A stretch of 64,000 nucleotides of DNA from positions 313,525 to 377,524 of the forward strand of contig NZ_KQ948428.1 of the NCBI RefSeq assembly GCF_001514065.1. The letters are read 5' to 3'. The notes below the pieces were generated by a model. The model was not told where the DNA came from. It made no database searches and was given only the letters and a program-made list of their open reading frames with translations. Within the stretch, counting starts at the first letter, position 1. The number at the start of each line of letters is the position of its first letter. The translations under genes were made by a program, and so were the position numbers. Positions 9,001 to 15,222 of this stretch are shown here, in pieces. The DNA comes from Streptomyces antibioticus (GTDB lineage: Bacteria > Actinomycetota > Actinomycetes > Streptomycetales > Streptomycetaceae).

Positions 9001-9760
9001 AGTCGGTGAAGTTCCGCGACGCGCCGATCCGGCCCCTGAGGTCGGGGTGGTCGGCGTCGACGCCGGTGTCCAGGACGGCGACCTTGGTGCCCTTGCCGTC
9101 GTAACCGGCGGCCCAGGCCTCCGGGGCGTGGACCTGCTTGGTCGACCGTTCGAGGGTGGCCGAGACCTTGGCGTCCAGCCACAGCTTCTTGAGGGACCCC
9201 TGGTTGACGTCGTCCCAGAAGGCGCCGGCCTTCTCCTTGTCCGCGTCCAGGGCCACGCCGTCGATCGCGTCGAGCACCCGGTCGCGGGCGGCGCCGCGCG
9301 GGGTCTTCGGGACGCTGCGGGCGGTGACGGTACGGTCGTACGTCGCGATCAGCGGCAGCGTGTCGGTGTGGGCGTCGTCGTAGCCCTGCCGGACCAGGCC
9401 GGTGACGTTGAACAGTTCCTCGTCCACGCGTCCGGCGGCCAGCGCCTCGATCGCGCCCTCGGGATAGACGTAGAGGTCGTCGCCGTCCTGGCGGGTCTGG
9501 GTGAAGGGGGTCGTGCCGTCCTCGCCGGGCAGGGCGACGGCCCCGTCCTTCGTGACGAGGACCCGGTCGCCGGTGACGAGGGTGACGACGGCGCCGGCGC
9601 CCGGGGTGGCCCGGCTGCCGGTCAGCGGTCTCGACCCGTCGGGGTCGGCCGCGTGCGTGGGCGCGGCGGTCGTGACGGCCAGCACGACGGCGGTCGCCGC
9701 CCCCATGGCCGTACGGCGTATCGCTCTCGCCAAGATCGCTCTCCTGCCGTGTCGCCGCAT
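6032..9760 (-). CDS. Large secreted subtilisin-family (S8) serine protease with PA-type insert
   Basis: 1,242 residues from the ATG ending at 9760, chosen because it gives a good signal peptide: basic MRRHGRRAILARAIRR, a hydrophobic core and THAA at about residue 38. A second ATG at 9706 would remove the basic region. A propeptide of about 160 residues follows. The S8 catalytic triad is complete: Asp231 in AVLDTGVDADHP, His263 in GHGTHT and Ser436 in SGTSMATPHVAG. The oxyanion Asn361 is in AAGNSG. The region after residue 450 contains Fn3/beta-sandwich stretches, a protease-associated-type segment (GKIALVRLPDDGGAYEV, AGAVAVLGY) and a C-terminal Ig-like domain. The enzyme should mature outside the cell and degrade proteins or peptides. 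It is read away from a LuxR-like regulator at 9936, a plausible controller. Confidence 0.93.
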   Translation of the reverse strand: MRRHGRRAILARAIRRTAMGAATAVVLAVTTAAPTHAADPDGSRPLTGSRATPGAGAVVTLVTGDRVLVTKDGAVALPGEDGTTPFTQTRQDGDDLYVYPEGAIEALAAGRVDEELFNVTGLVRQGYDDAHTDTLPLIATYDRTVTARSVPKTPRGAARDRVLDAIDGVALDADKEKAGAFWDDVNQGSLKKLWLDAKVSATLERSTKQVHAPEAWAAGYDGKGTKVAVLDTGVDADHPDLRGRIGASRNFTDSADTDDHQGHGTHTTSTVGGTGAASGGKKKGVAPGAELLNGKVLNDGGYGETSWIIAGMQWAVEQGADVISMSLGNPDERDCTDPMAQATEELARSHENTLFVIAAGNSGPGNNTVSSPGCAPSVLTVGAVDRDDSTANFSSRGPVYGAHTLKPEITAPGVGISAANAGGRGVYAYQSMSGTSMATPHVAGAAAILKQRHPDWNAARIKAALVSAADADIPGDVRETGGGRLDVKAALDQTILGAPAVQAGTYDWPQDKTDRGTVSVPYTNTTDRAVELKLSVTGVTGNDGSTVRSPVARLNSASVTVPAGKTVEVPLRVDPTATLKRAQYGDITGRVLAQANGVRVSTPFSLYVQPETVTLRVKLIDRHGDPATGASSVDVIGTDDATGERRFNDGAGDQTYTVRPGSYFLSSFITTPETEGTLYNSLSYLARPQLEVRGDTTVVLDARKAHRLGVRTDRPTELRGATLGFARSWDDTWLHGGTAAGGRTLRGYYASVDGKATDGSFEFDSFWRAAAPQITELAVVGGRKLHPVTASTNSVNLDGKGQAALYDAKSGTAEDLSGAKGKIALVRLPDDGGAYEVANRAKAAGAVAVLGYREAPGRWYPSAGFTGGTLPVLGIPTEEAKALLAAGTDVTLRWTATAKSRYVYNLAYPETGQLRSDRVYRARDRELAATKATYKSMSGGATDHIDLPSMTRPSGLSGYFGDIETVPAPFTRTEYRTPGATGWGQQLSSSFPWGEFMIDPVRTYEKGERREEEWYGGVLAPTGPVDDTGTEALAAERQGDLIGVAPAFYGDGQHVGVQGSFGDLGNMVLKRNGETVGDSPYPFGVFTVPAAESSYELTLSTAKFGQPARVWNRTTQTTTTWSFRSALDENAYSQGIPLLFPHYGLPEDGLKTLPAKDGQRLTLTATGHAGYHPGALTSVKLAYSYDAGETWTEARTERRGGVWQAVVDHSSATGKQVTLRADLTDANGNSVTQIVTRAYDVR

Positions 9761-9935
9761 GCCCGCGTACGCGAAACGCGCAGGCCGAAGAGGCCCAAGG
9801 CGGGCATTGCGGACGGTGGTTGATGCTGCGGTGGCGCCACGATGGCAGAGGGGCGGGTGGTGCGGCGATGATGTGCCGAGGCGGGTTTGCGCCGTGGCCG
9901 GTTCCCGCCACGGTGCTGCCGGGGAGGGGTCGTTG
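9761..9935. promoter_or_regulatory. Divergent promoter region, protease / LuxR-like regulator, with two inverted repeats
   Basis: The 175 bp between the two divergent starts holds a perfect 10-bp palindrome GTGGCGCCAC at 9831-9840. It also holds an inverted repeat CCGTGGC-(8)-GCCACGG at 9892-9913, just ahead of the regulator's GGGGAGGGG ribosome site (9921-9929). Either could be the regulator's operator. The assignment is inference from position. Confidence 0.45.
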
Positions 9936-10916
9936 ATGCTGGGTGTGCTGGGGCTGGACGAGACGCACGAGTCGGCGTACCGGGCACTGGTGTCCGTGGG
10001 TGCGGCCGACGTGCCCGATCTCGCGCGGCGGCTGACGCTCGCGGAGCACGACACCGAGCGTGCCCTGCGGCGCCTGGAACGCCATGGACTCGCGGCCCAG
10101 TCCTCCGCCCGCCCCGGCCGCTGGGTAGCCGCTCCTCCAGGGGTGGCGCTGGGCGCGCTGCTCACCCAGCAGCGGCATGAGCTGGACAAGGCGGAGCTGG
10201 CGGCGGCCCTGCTCGCCGAGGAGTACCGGGCGGCGGCGGCCGAACCGGCCGTGCACGATCTGGTCGAGGTGGTGATCGGGGCGGCGGCGGTGGCGCAGCG
10301 TTTCCTTCAGTTGCAGCTGGGGGCGACCGAGGAGGTGTGCGCGCTGGTCACCGGCAACCCGGCGGTGGTCTCCGGCGGGGAGAACGACGCCGAGGAGCAG
10401 GCGGCCGGGCGCGGGGTGCGCTACCGGGTGGTGGTCGAGCGGTCGGTCCTCGATCTGCCGGACGGCATCAGCGAGCTGTCCGCCGCGCTGGGCCGGGACG
10501 AGGAGGTACGGGTGGTGGACCGGGTGCCGACGAAGCTGGTCGTCGCCGACCGCGTGCAGGCCCTCGTACCGCTGACCTCGCACACGGCGGAGCCGGCCGC
10601 GCTGGTCGTGCACGCGAGCGGGCTGCTGGAGCTGCTGTCGGCACTGTTCGAGTCGGTGTGGCGGGAGTCGCTGCCGCTGCGCCTGGGCGTCTCCGGGGTG
10701 ACGGAGGCGGAGGCCGACGCCCCGGACGGGACGGATCTGGAGGTGCTGTCGCTGCTGCTCGCCGGGATGACCGACGCGAGCGTGGCCAAACAGCTCGATC
10801 TGGGGCTGCGGACCGTGCAGCGCCGGGTGAAGCGGCTCATGGAGCTGGCGGGCGTGACGACGCGGTTGCAGCTGGGGTGGCATGCGTACGAGCGGGGGTG
10901 GGTGGCCCGGGAGTGA
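9936..10916 (+). CDS. Helix-turn-helix regulator, TrmB-like N-terminus and LuxR-type C-terminus
   Basis: 326 residues from the ATG at 9936, six bases after GGGGAGGGG; the frame stays open further upstream without a ribosome site. The N-terminus (about 1-65) is a winged-helix-like region (DVPDLARRLTLAEHDTERALRRLERHGL). The middle (about 95-240) looks like a phospholipase-D-like/TrmB sensor region (VVVERSVLDLP). The last about 65 residues form a LuxR/GerE-type HTH (LSLLLAGMTDASVAKQLDLGLRTVQRRV). This architecture is common in streptomycetes, usually with no receiver domain and an unknown ligand. Divergence from the subtilase suggests, but does not prove, that it controls that gene. Confidence 0.85.
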   Translation: MLGVLGLDETHESAYRALVSVGAADVPDLARRLTLAEHDTERALRRLERHGLAAQSSARPGRWVAAPPGVALGALLTQQRHELDKAELAAALLAEEYRAAAAEPAVHDLVEVVIGAAAVAQRFLQLQLGATEEVCALVTGNPAVVSGGENDAEEQAAGRGVRYRVVVERSVLDLPDGISELSAALGRDEEVRVVDRVPTKLVVADRVQALVPLTSHTAEPAALVVHASGLLELLSALFESVWRESLPLRLGVSGVTEAEADAPDGTDLEVLSLLLAGMTDASVAKQLDLGLRTVQRRVKRLMELAGVTTRLQLGWHAYERGWVARE

Positions 10917-10917
10917 C

Positions 10918-10987
10918 CTGGGCGAACCTTCCCGACCTGCGGGACGGATGCCGGGGAACGGTCTGGGCGAACCTTCCTGACCTGCGG
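10918..10987. repeat. Two 25-bp direct repeats between regulator and DUF456 gene
   Basis: CTGGGCGAACCTTCC-cgacctgcgg occurs at 10918-10942 and again at 10963-10987 with one mismatch, a period of 45 bp. The first copy starts two bases after the regulator's stop codon, and the second ends 29 bp before the DUF456 start. It could be a tandem operator or promoter element, or the result of a local duplication. Confidence 0.8.
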
Positions 10988-11016
10988 TTTCTCCGGCCTT
11001 CGGGCACCCTGGACGC

Positions 11017-11499
11017 ATGGGAGTGTGGGACCTCCTGCTGGTCGGCCTGGTGCTCCTGCTCGGCCTGTGCGGAGTGCTCGTGCCCGGGGTGCCGGGATCG
11101 TGGCTCGTGTGGGCCGCGGTCTCGTGGTGGGCGCTGAAGGATCCGCAGCCGGTCGCGTGGTGGGTGCTGGTGGGGGCCACCGTGGTGCTGTTCCTGTCCC
11201 AGGTGGTGCGCTGGGCGCTGCCACCGCGCCGGCTGCGCACGAGCGGCGCGACCCCCCGGATGGGCGTGTACGCGGGTGCCGGCGCGTTCCTCGGCTTCTT
11301 CCTGATCCCCGTGCTGGGCGCGATCCCCGGCTTCATGGGCGGCGTCTACCTGTATGAACGCCGCCGCCTCGGCCGGCACGGTGAGGCGGTCGCGGCCCTG
11401 CGCACGGTGATGCGCTCGGGCGGCTCCAGCGTGCTGACGGAACTGTTCACCTGCCTGCTGATCGCGGGTGCGTGGCTGGGGGCGGTGATCTGGGGGTGA
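11017..11499 (+). CDS. DUF456 family small membrane protein
   Basis: 160 residues, almost all hydrophobic. It has about four membrane segments: residues 5-24, 25-40, 47-66 and 84-110, plus a final one near 140-158. The pattern LLLGLCGVLVPGVPGSWLVW near the N-terminus and the glycine-rich AGAFLGFFLIPVLGAIPG in the middle are the glycine-zipper hallmarks of DUF456. The family has no established function. It begins 100 bp after the LuxR-like regulator and may share its transcript or be served by the direct repeats in front of it. Confidence 0.85.
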   Translation: MGVWDLLLVGLVLLLGLCGVLVPGVPGSWLVWAAVSWWALKDPQPVAWWVLVGATVVLFLSQVVRWALPPRRLRTSGATPRMGVYAGAGAFLGFFLIPVLGAIPGFMGGVYLYERRRLGRHGEAVAALRTVMRSGGSSVLTELFTCLLIAGAWLGAVIWG

Positions 11500-11565
11500 C
11501 GTAGGTCCGCGGCCCTAGGCCGAGGAGCCGATGTGCCGGTGGGACGGGCGTGTTTGAGTGGCCGC

Positions 11566-11949
11566 ATGACCGAATTCAGCGAGGCCGAACGCGCGTATCT
11601 GAGGTCGCAGCGGCTGGGGCGGCTCGCCACCGTCGATCCGCAGGGGCAGCCACAGGCGAACCCGGTCGGCTTCTTCCCGCAGGACGACGGGACGATCCTG
11701 GTCGGGGGCCACCAGATGGGCCGCAGCAAGAAGTGGCGCAACCTGCGGCAGAACCCGAAGGTCGCGCTCGTCGTCGACGACGTCGTCAGCCTGCGGCCCT
11801 GGAAGGTGCGGGGCATCGACATCCGCGGGGAGGCCGAGCTGCTGGTGGGCCCGCACGGACTGGGCGCACACTTCAGCGAGGAGGTCATCCGCATCCATCC
11901 GCGGCGGATCCACAGCTGGGGTCTAGAGGACGCCCTCGAGGGTCAGTAG
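11566..11949 (+). CDS. PPOX-class F420-dependent oxidoreductase-like protein
   Basis: 127 residues with the split-barrel flavin/F420 binding fold: FSEAERAYLRSQRLGRLATVDPQGQPQANPVGF at the start, then GGHQMGRSKKWRNLRQNPKVALVVDD, which carries the basic cofactor-phosphate contacts. The C-terminus (IRIHPRRIHSWGL) is typical of the PPOX-class F420 family in actinobacteria. It likely reduces an unknown substrate using F420H2 or flavin. The ATG at 11566 begins the conserved region. The last 27 bp overlap the end of the convergent ogt gene. Confidence 0.88.
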   Translation: MTEFSEAERAYLRSQRLGRLATVDPQGQPQANPVGFFPQDDGTILVGGHQMGRSKKWRNLRQNPKVALVVDDVVSLRPWKVRGIDIRGEAELLVGPHGLGAHFSEEVIRIHPRRIHSWGLEDALEGQ

Positions 11950-12405
11950 CGCGGTCTTGCGCTCCAGCCCGCCCGCGTACCCGGTCATGGCCCCGTTCGC
12001 GCCGATCACCCGGTGGCAGGGCCGGACGATCAGCAGCGGGTTGGCGCCGATGGCACCGCCGACCGCCCTTACGGCGACCCTCGACGCCCCGATACGGGCG
12101 GCGATCTCGCCGTAGGTGACCGTCGCCCCGTAGGGAACGTCGTCGAGCGCGGCCCAGACCCGTTCCCGGAAAGCCGTGCCCTCGGCCCGCAACTCCAGCC
12201 GGAACTCCTTGAGTTCCCCGGCGAAGTAGGCGTCGAGCTGCTCCTGGGCGGCACGGAAGGGACCCGGATCCCGCCGCCAACTCGCCTGCACCACACGCCC
12301 GTTCTTCTGTCCGGGAACGGACAGGGAGGTGAGCGCGCCATCCGGCTCGGCGGTGAGCAGCAGCGGCCCGACCGGGCTTTCGACGGTCGTCCAGTAGAGG
12401 GTCAT
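11923..12405 (-). CDS. ogt: Methylated-DNA--protein-cysteine S-methyltransferase
   Basis: 160 residues, normal size for Ogt/AGT. The active-site signature is intact in IVRPCHRVIGANG, where the cysteine accepts the alkyl group from O6-alkylguanine in a suicide reaction. The N-terminal beta-domain begins MTLYWTTVESPVGPLLL. The HTH region (PYGATVTYGEIAARIG, then AVRAVGGAIGANP with the arginine finger) is present. The start codon overlaps the stop of the upstream Ada-AlkA gene by ATGA, so the two are probably translationally coupled and co-induced by methylation damage. The 3' end overlaps the convergent PPOX gene by 27 bp. Confidence 0.95.
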   Translation of the reverse strand: MTLYWTTVESPVGPLLLTAEPDGALTSLSVPGQKNGRVVQASWRRDPGPFRAAQEQLDAYFAGELKEFRLELRAEGTAFRERVWAALDDVPYGATVTYGEIAARIGASRVAVRAVGGAIGANPLLIVRPCHRVIGANGAMTGYAGGLERKTALLTLEGVL

Positions 12406-13754
12406 CGGTGCTCCAACTCCCCTGCTGCGCGCAGGTGTTGCAGGGCGTACGAGCGCCAGGGGCGCCAGCTGTCGGGGAGGTCGAGGCCGGGCGGGGCGAC
12501 GTCCGGGTCGCCGAGGGCGCGGGTGCGGATCACGGCGACCGTGCGGGCGTCCATGCCGGGGAGGGCGAGCAGGGCGGCCTGCGCGTCGTCGCGGTCGGCG
12601 CCCGGGTCGAGCCGTACGGCACCGTCGGCAAGGGCTGCGGCGAGGGTGGCGACGGGACCGTCGGCCTGGGCGAGGGCGGCGGCCTCGGGGAAGAGGTGCG
12701 TGAGGCTGCCGCAGGGCGCGTCGAGGGCCTTGCCGTACCGCTGCACGAGCCGCTCGGCCTCGTCCGTCCCGACGAGTGCCCGCACCGCGAGCTCCTCGGG
12801 ATCGGCCGCCCCGGGTGACCGCAGCCCGGGCCGGGCGGCGACCAGCGGAGCGAGCGTCGGATCGGCGCCGAGCCGCTCGTCGACGGCGTACGGATCGGCG
12901 TCGAGGTCGAACAGCCGGCGCAGTCGGCCCACGGCCGTCGTCAGATCGCGCAGGTCGGTGAGGTGCAACCGGGCGTCGAGCCAGCCCCGGGGCCGCTCGT
13001 CGACGGCGACGATCCCGGTGCCGTACGGCAGCCGCAGGGTCCGTCGGTAGACCCGCCTCCCGGGAGCCCCGCTGACCTCCTCGACACCCGGTACGGCCTC
13101 GGCGGCCAGGACGTCGAAGACGGCGGAGGACTGGTAGGCGCCCCGGTAGGCGAGCCGCAGCGGCACCCCGGCCGACGGGGTGGCCGTACGACGCGCGCCG
13201 GGGGCGGCGGCGCGCAGCTCGCTCGGTGTCGAGGCATACACGGTGCGGATCGTGTCGTTGAACTGCCGCACGCTGGCGAATCCGGCGGCAAAGGCCACCT
13301 GCGTGACCGGCAGCTCGGTGGTCTGGAGCAGGATGCGTGCCGTGTGCGAGCGCTGGGCCCGGGCGAGGGCGACGGGCCCGGCGCCGAGCTCGGCGGTGAG
13401 CTGCCGCTGGACCTGCCGGGCGCTGTATCCCAGCCGCCCGGCGAGCCCGGCGACGCCCTCACGGTCGACGACCCCGTCCCCGATCAGCCGCATCGCCCGC
13501 CCGACCACATCGGCCCGCACGTTCCATTCCGCCGACCCCGGCACGGCATCCGGCCGACACCGCCGACAGGCCCGGAACCCCGAGCCCTGAGCGGCGGCGG
13601 CGGTCGCGAAGAACCGCACGTTCCGCCGCTTCGGCGTGACGGCAGGACAGCTGGGCCGGCAGTAGATCCCGGTGGTGGAGACGGCGAAGAAGAACTCCCC
13701 GTCGAACCTCCCGTCCCGGCTGCGCACGGCTTCGTACCTGGTGTCTTCGTCCAT
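12402..13754 (-). CDS. Ada-AlkA fusion: methyl-phosphotriester sensor/activator plus 3-methyladenine DNA glycosylase
   Basis: 450 residues from the ATG ending at 13754 (MDEDTRYEAVRSRDGRFDG); the frame runs further upstream but the Ada domain starts here. Residues 1-70 are the Ada zinc domain with four cysteines: Cys32 and Cys36 (GIYCRPSCP), Cys63 and Cys66 (RACRRC). Cys32 is the expected methyl acceptor. Residues about 85-165 are an AraC-type HTH. From about 180 to the end is an AlkA-like glycosylase with a helix-hairpin-helix (LLALPGMDARTVAVI) and a downstream acidic stretch (GDPDVAPPG) where the catalytic Asp is expected. It should sense methyl phosphotriesters, activate the operon and excise alkylated bases. 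It lacks the O6-methylguanine transferase half of E. coli Ada, which the adjacent ogt supplies. Confidence 0.93.
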   Translation of the reverse strand: MDEDTRYEAVRSRDGRFDGEFFFAVSTTGIYCRPSCPAVTPKRRNVRFFATAAAAQGSGFRACRRCRPDAVPGSAEWNVRADVVGRAMRLIGDGVVDREGVAGLAGRLGYSARQVQRQLTAELGAGPVALARAQRSHTARILLQTTELPVTQVAFAAGFASVRQFNDTIRTVYASTPSELRAAAPGARRTATPSAGVPLRLAYRGAYQSSAVFDVLAAEAVPGVEEVSGAPGRRVYRRTLRLPYGTGIVAVDERPRGWLDARLHLTDLRDLTTAVGRLRRLFDLDADPYAVDERLGADPTLAPLVAARPGLRSPGAADPEELAVRALVGTDEAERLVQRYGKALDAPCGSLTHLFPEAAALAQADGPVATLAAALADGAVRLDPGADRDDAQAALLALPGMDARTVAVIRTRALGDPDVAPPGLDLPDSWRPWRSYALQHLRAAGELEHR

Positions 13755-13826
13755 CACAGGTTCCAGTGTCGTCCAGGGACGAAGACGCGGCTGGCGGATT
13801 TCAGACACGGCACTGATGAGGCTCTC

Positions 13827-13848
13827 GGGGGCGCGGGGAACTGCGCGA
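13827..13848. repeat. Dispersed intergenic repeat element (copy 1)
   Basis: The core GGGGCGCGGGGAACTGCGCG here recurs at 45935-45955, and its first half at 53807-53817. All three copies lie between genes. This core is common in streptomycete intergenic DNA as I know it. It is GC-rich and can form hairpins, but its role is unsettled. The rest of the 150-bp gap between the RsgA stop and the Ada-AlkA start shows no gene. Confidence 0.55.
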
Positions 13849-13903
13849 GCAACCACGAGTCACCCGCACCCGCCGAACAACCGACCCGGCACCCCCGTAG
13901 GCG

Positions 13904-15010
13904 TTAAGCCCACCGCCCCCGCTTGACCTCCATCGCCGCCTTCCCCTCAGCCCCCCTCTTCTTCCACTCCCGCCGAAGCTCCGCACGGACCCGCGCATCG
14001 GTCTTGGCGACGATCCGCTGGTTCTCCCGGATCAGCTTCCGATAGCTCTCCAGCCGCCGCTCGGCCAGCTCACCGGAGTCGATCGCGGCGAGCACCGCGC
14101 ACCCCGGCTCGCTCTCGTGCGCGCAGTCGTGGAACCGGCAGTCCCCGGCAAGCTCCTCGATCTCGGAGAAGACCTGCCCGACGCCGCTCTCGGCGTCGAA
14201 GAGCCCGACCCCCCGCAGTCCGGGCGTGTCGATGAGAACGCCCCCGCCGGGCAGGGCGAGCAGGTTGCGGGTGGTGGTGGTGTGCCGTCCCTTCCCGTCG
14301 ACGTCACGGGCGGCCTGGACCGTCATGACATCCGAGCCGACGAGAGCGTTGGCCAGCGTCGACTTCCCGGCGCCGGACTGCCCGAGGAGCACGGACGTAC
14401 CGCCGGAGGCCACCGCGGCGAGGACGTCGAGCCCGTCCCCGTCCAGGGCGCTGACGGTCAGCACCGGCACTCCCGGCGCCGTGGTCTCCACGTCCTGGAC
14501 GAGATGCGCGAGCGTCACGGCGTCCGGGACGAGGTCGGCCTTGGTGAGCACGACGACGGGCTGGGCGCCGCTCTCCCAGGCGAGGGCGAGGAAGCGCTCG
14601 ATGCGGCCGAGGTCGAGTTCGACGGCCAGCGACACGGCGACGATCGCGTGGTCGACGTTGGCGGCGAGGATCTGCCCCTCGGACCGCTTGGAGGAGGTGG
14701 AGCGCACGAAGGCGGTACGGCGCGGCAGATACGTCCGTACGTAACGCGGGTTGCCGCCGGGTTCGACGGCGACCCAGTCGCCGGTGCACACGACCCGCAG
14801 TGGGTCGTGCGGGGTGACGAAGGCGGTGTCGGCGCGCAGTGTCCCGTCGGCGGTGACGACGTCGCACTGTCCGCGGTCGACGCGGACGACCCGCCCGGCG
14901 AGCAGTCCTTCGGCGTCGTAGGGGGCGAACTCGTCCGCCCATGCGTCGTCCCAGCCGTAGGGAGCGAGCGCGGAGAAAACAGAAGAAGAGGTGGAGCTCG
15001 AGGAAGTCAA
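13904..15010 (-). CDS. rsgA: Ribosome small-subunit-dependent GTPase A (RsgA/YjeQ type)
   Basis: 368 residues from the TTG ending at 15010, chosen because GAAGGG lies 7 bases upstream; another TTG ten codons earlier has no ribosome site. The GTPase motifs are circularly permuted, the hallmark of this family: G4 (TKAD, about 157-160) precedes G1 (GQSGAGKST, about 210-218), and G3 (DTPG) comes at about 261. An N-terminal OB-fold segment (VVRVDRGQCDVVTADG) precedes them. A C-terminal zinc knuckle follows: Cys291, Cys296, His298 and Cys304 (CRFHDCAHESEPGC). RsgA helps late 30S subunit assembly. In streptomycetes a different RsgA usually sits beside aroA; this one has no such neighbour and is probably the second paralogue. 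A small upstream reading frame and a palindrome over the ribosome site suggest translational control. Confidence 0.93.
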   Translation of the reverse strand: MTSSSSTSSSVFSALAPYGWDDAWADEFAPYDAEGLLAGRVVRVDRGQCDVVTADGTLRADTAFVTPHDPLRVVCTGDWVAVEPGGNPRYVRTYLPRRTAFVRSTSSKRSEGQILAANVDHAIVAVSLAVELDLGRIERFLALAWESGAQPVVVLTKADLVPDAVTLAHLVQDVETTAPGVPVLTVSALDGDGLDVLAAVASGGTSVLLGQSGAGKSTLANALVGSDVMTVQAARDVDGKGRHTTTTRNLLALPGGGVLIDTPGLRGVGLFDAESGVGQVFSEIEELAGDCRFHDCAHESEPGCAVLAAIDSGELAERRLESYRKLIRENQRIVAKTDARVRAELRREWKKRGAEGKAAMEVKRGRWA

Positions 15011-15016
15011 GGGTGA

Positions 15017-15028
15017 CCCTTCGAAGGG
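15017..15028. promoter_or_regulatory. Perfect palindrome overlapping rsgA ribosome-binding site
   Basis: CCCTTCGAAGGG is a perfect 12-bp palindrome. On the minus strand its second half (GAAGGG) is the likely Shine-Dalgarno sequence for the TTG start ending at 15010. It could bind a protein, or in RNA bring two transcripts together; a hairpin alone is unlikely because there is no loop. Confidence 0.4.
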
Positions 15029-15055
15029 CGGCCCCGGCAAGGAAGTTGAGTGAGG

Positions 15056-15124
15056 TCAGCCGGTGGCCGCGGAGGTGGACGTGATGATCTGGATGCGGGC
15101 AGTGCTCATCGCAGTGACAGCCAT
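15056..15124 (-). CDS. Possible 22-residue leader peptide upstream of rsgA
   Basis: An ATG ending at 15124, preceded by GGAGGTG at a good distance (6 bases after), opens a 22-codon frame MAVTAMSTARIQ... ending in TSAATG and a TGA. It is rich in Ala, Thr, Ser and Ile, with no cysteine, tryptophan or run of one amino acid that would suggest a classical attenuator. It ends 45 bases before the rsgA TTG start. The strong ribosome site is the main support; the peptide matches nothing I know. Confidence 0.4.
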   Translation of the reverse strand: MAVTAMSTARIQIITSTSAATG

Positions 15125-15222
15125 CGGTCGACACCTCCTCGAAAACACTCACTCGGCCAGCCCGTCCGGCTGGAACATCCACACCGTATCCGGGACACCC
15201 TCGGCCCCGTCAACCGAATTAA

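Noticed and set aside
6990-11336. Very long minus-strand frame (over 1,400 codons) through the protease, LuxR-like and DUF456 genes
   Set aside because: Arg/Pro/Gly-rich translation with no domain pattern; a typical GC-rich shadow frame overlapping three genes with clear motifs.
15001-15182. Cys/His-rich frame (GCHCDEHCPHPDHH) as a metal-binding peptide upstream of rsgA
   Set aside because: It has no suitable start with a ribosome site and continues into Arg-rich shadow sequence inside rsgA; the 22-codon frame has better signals.
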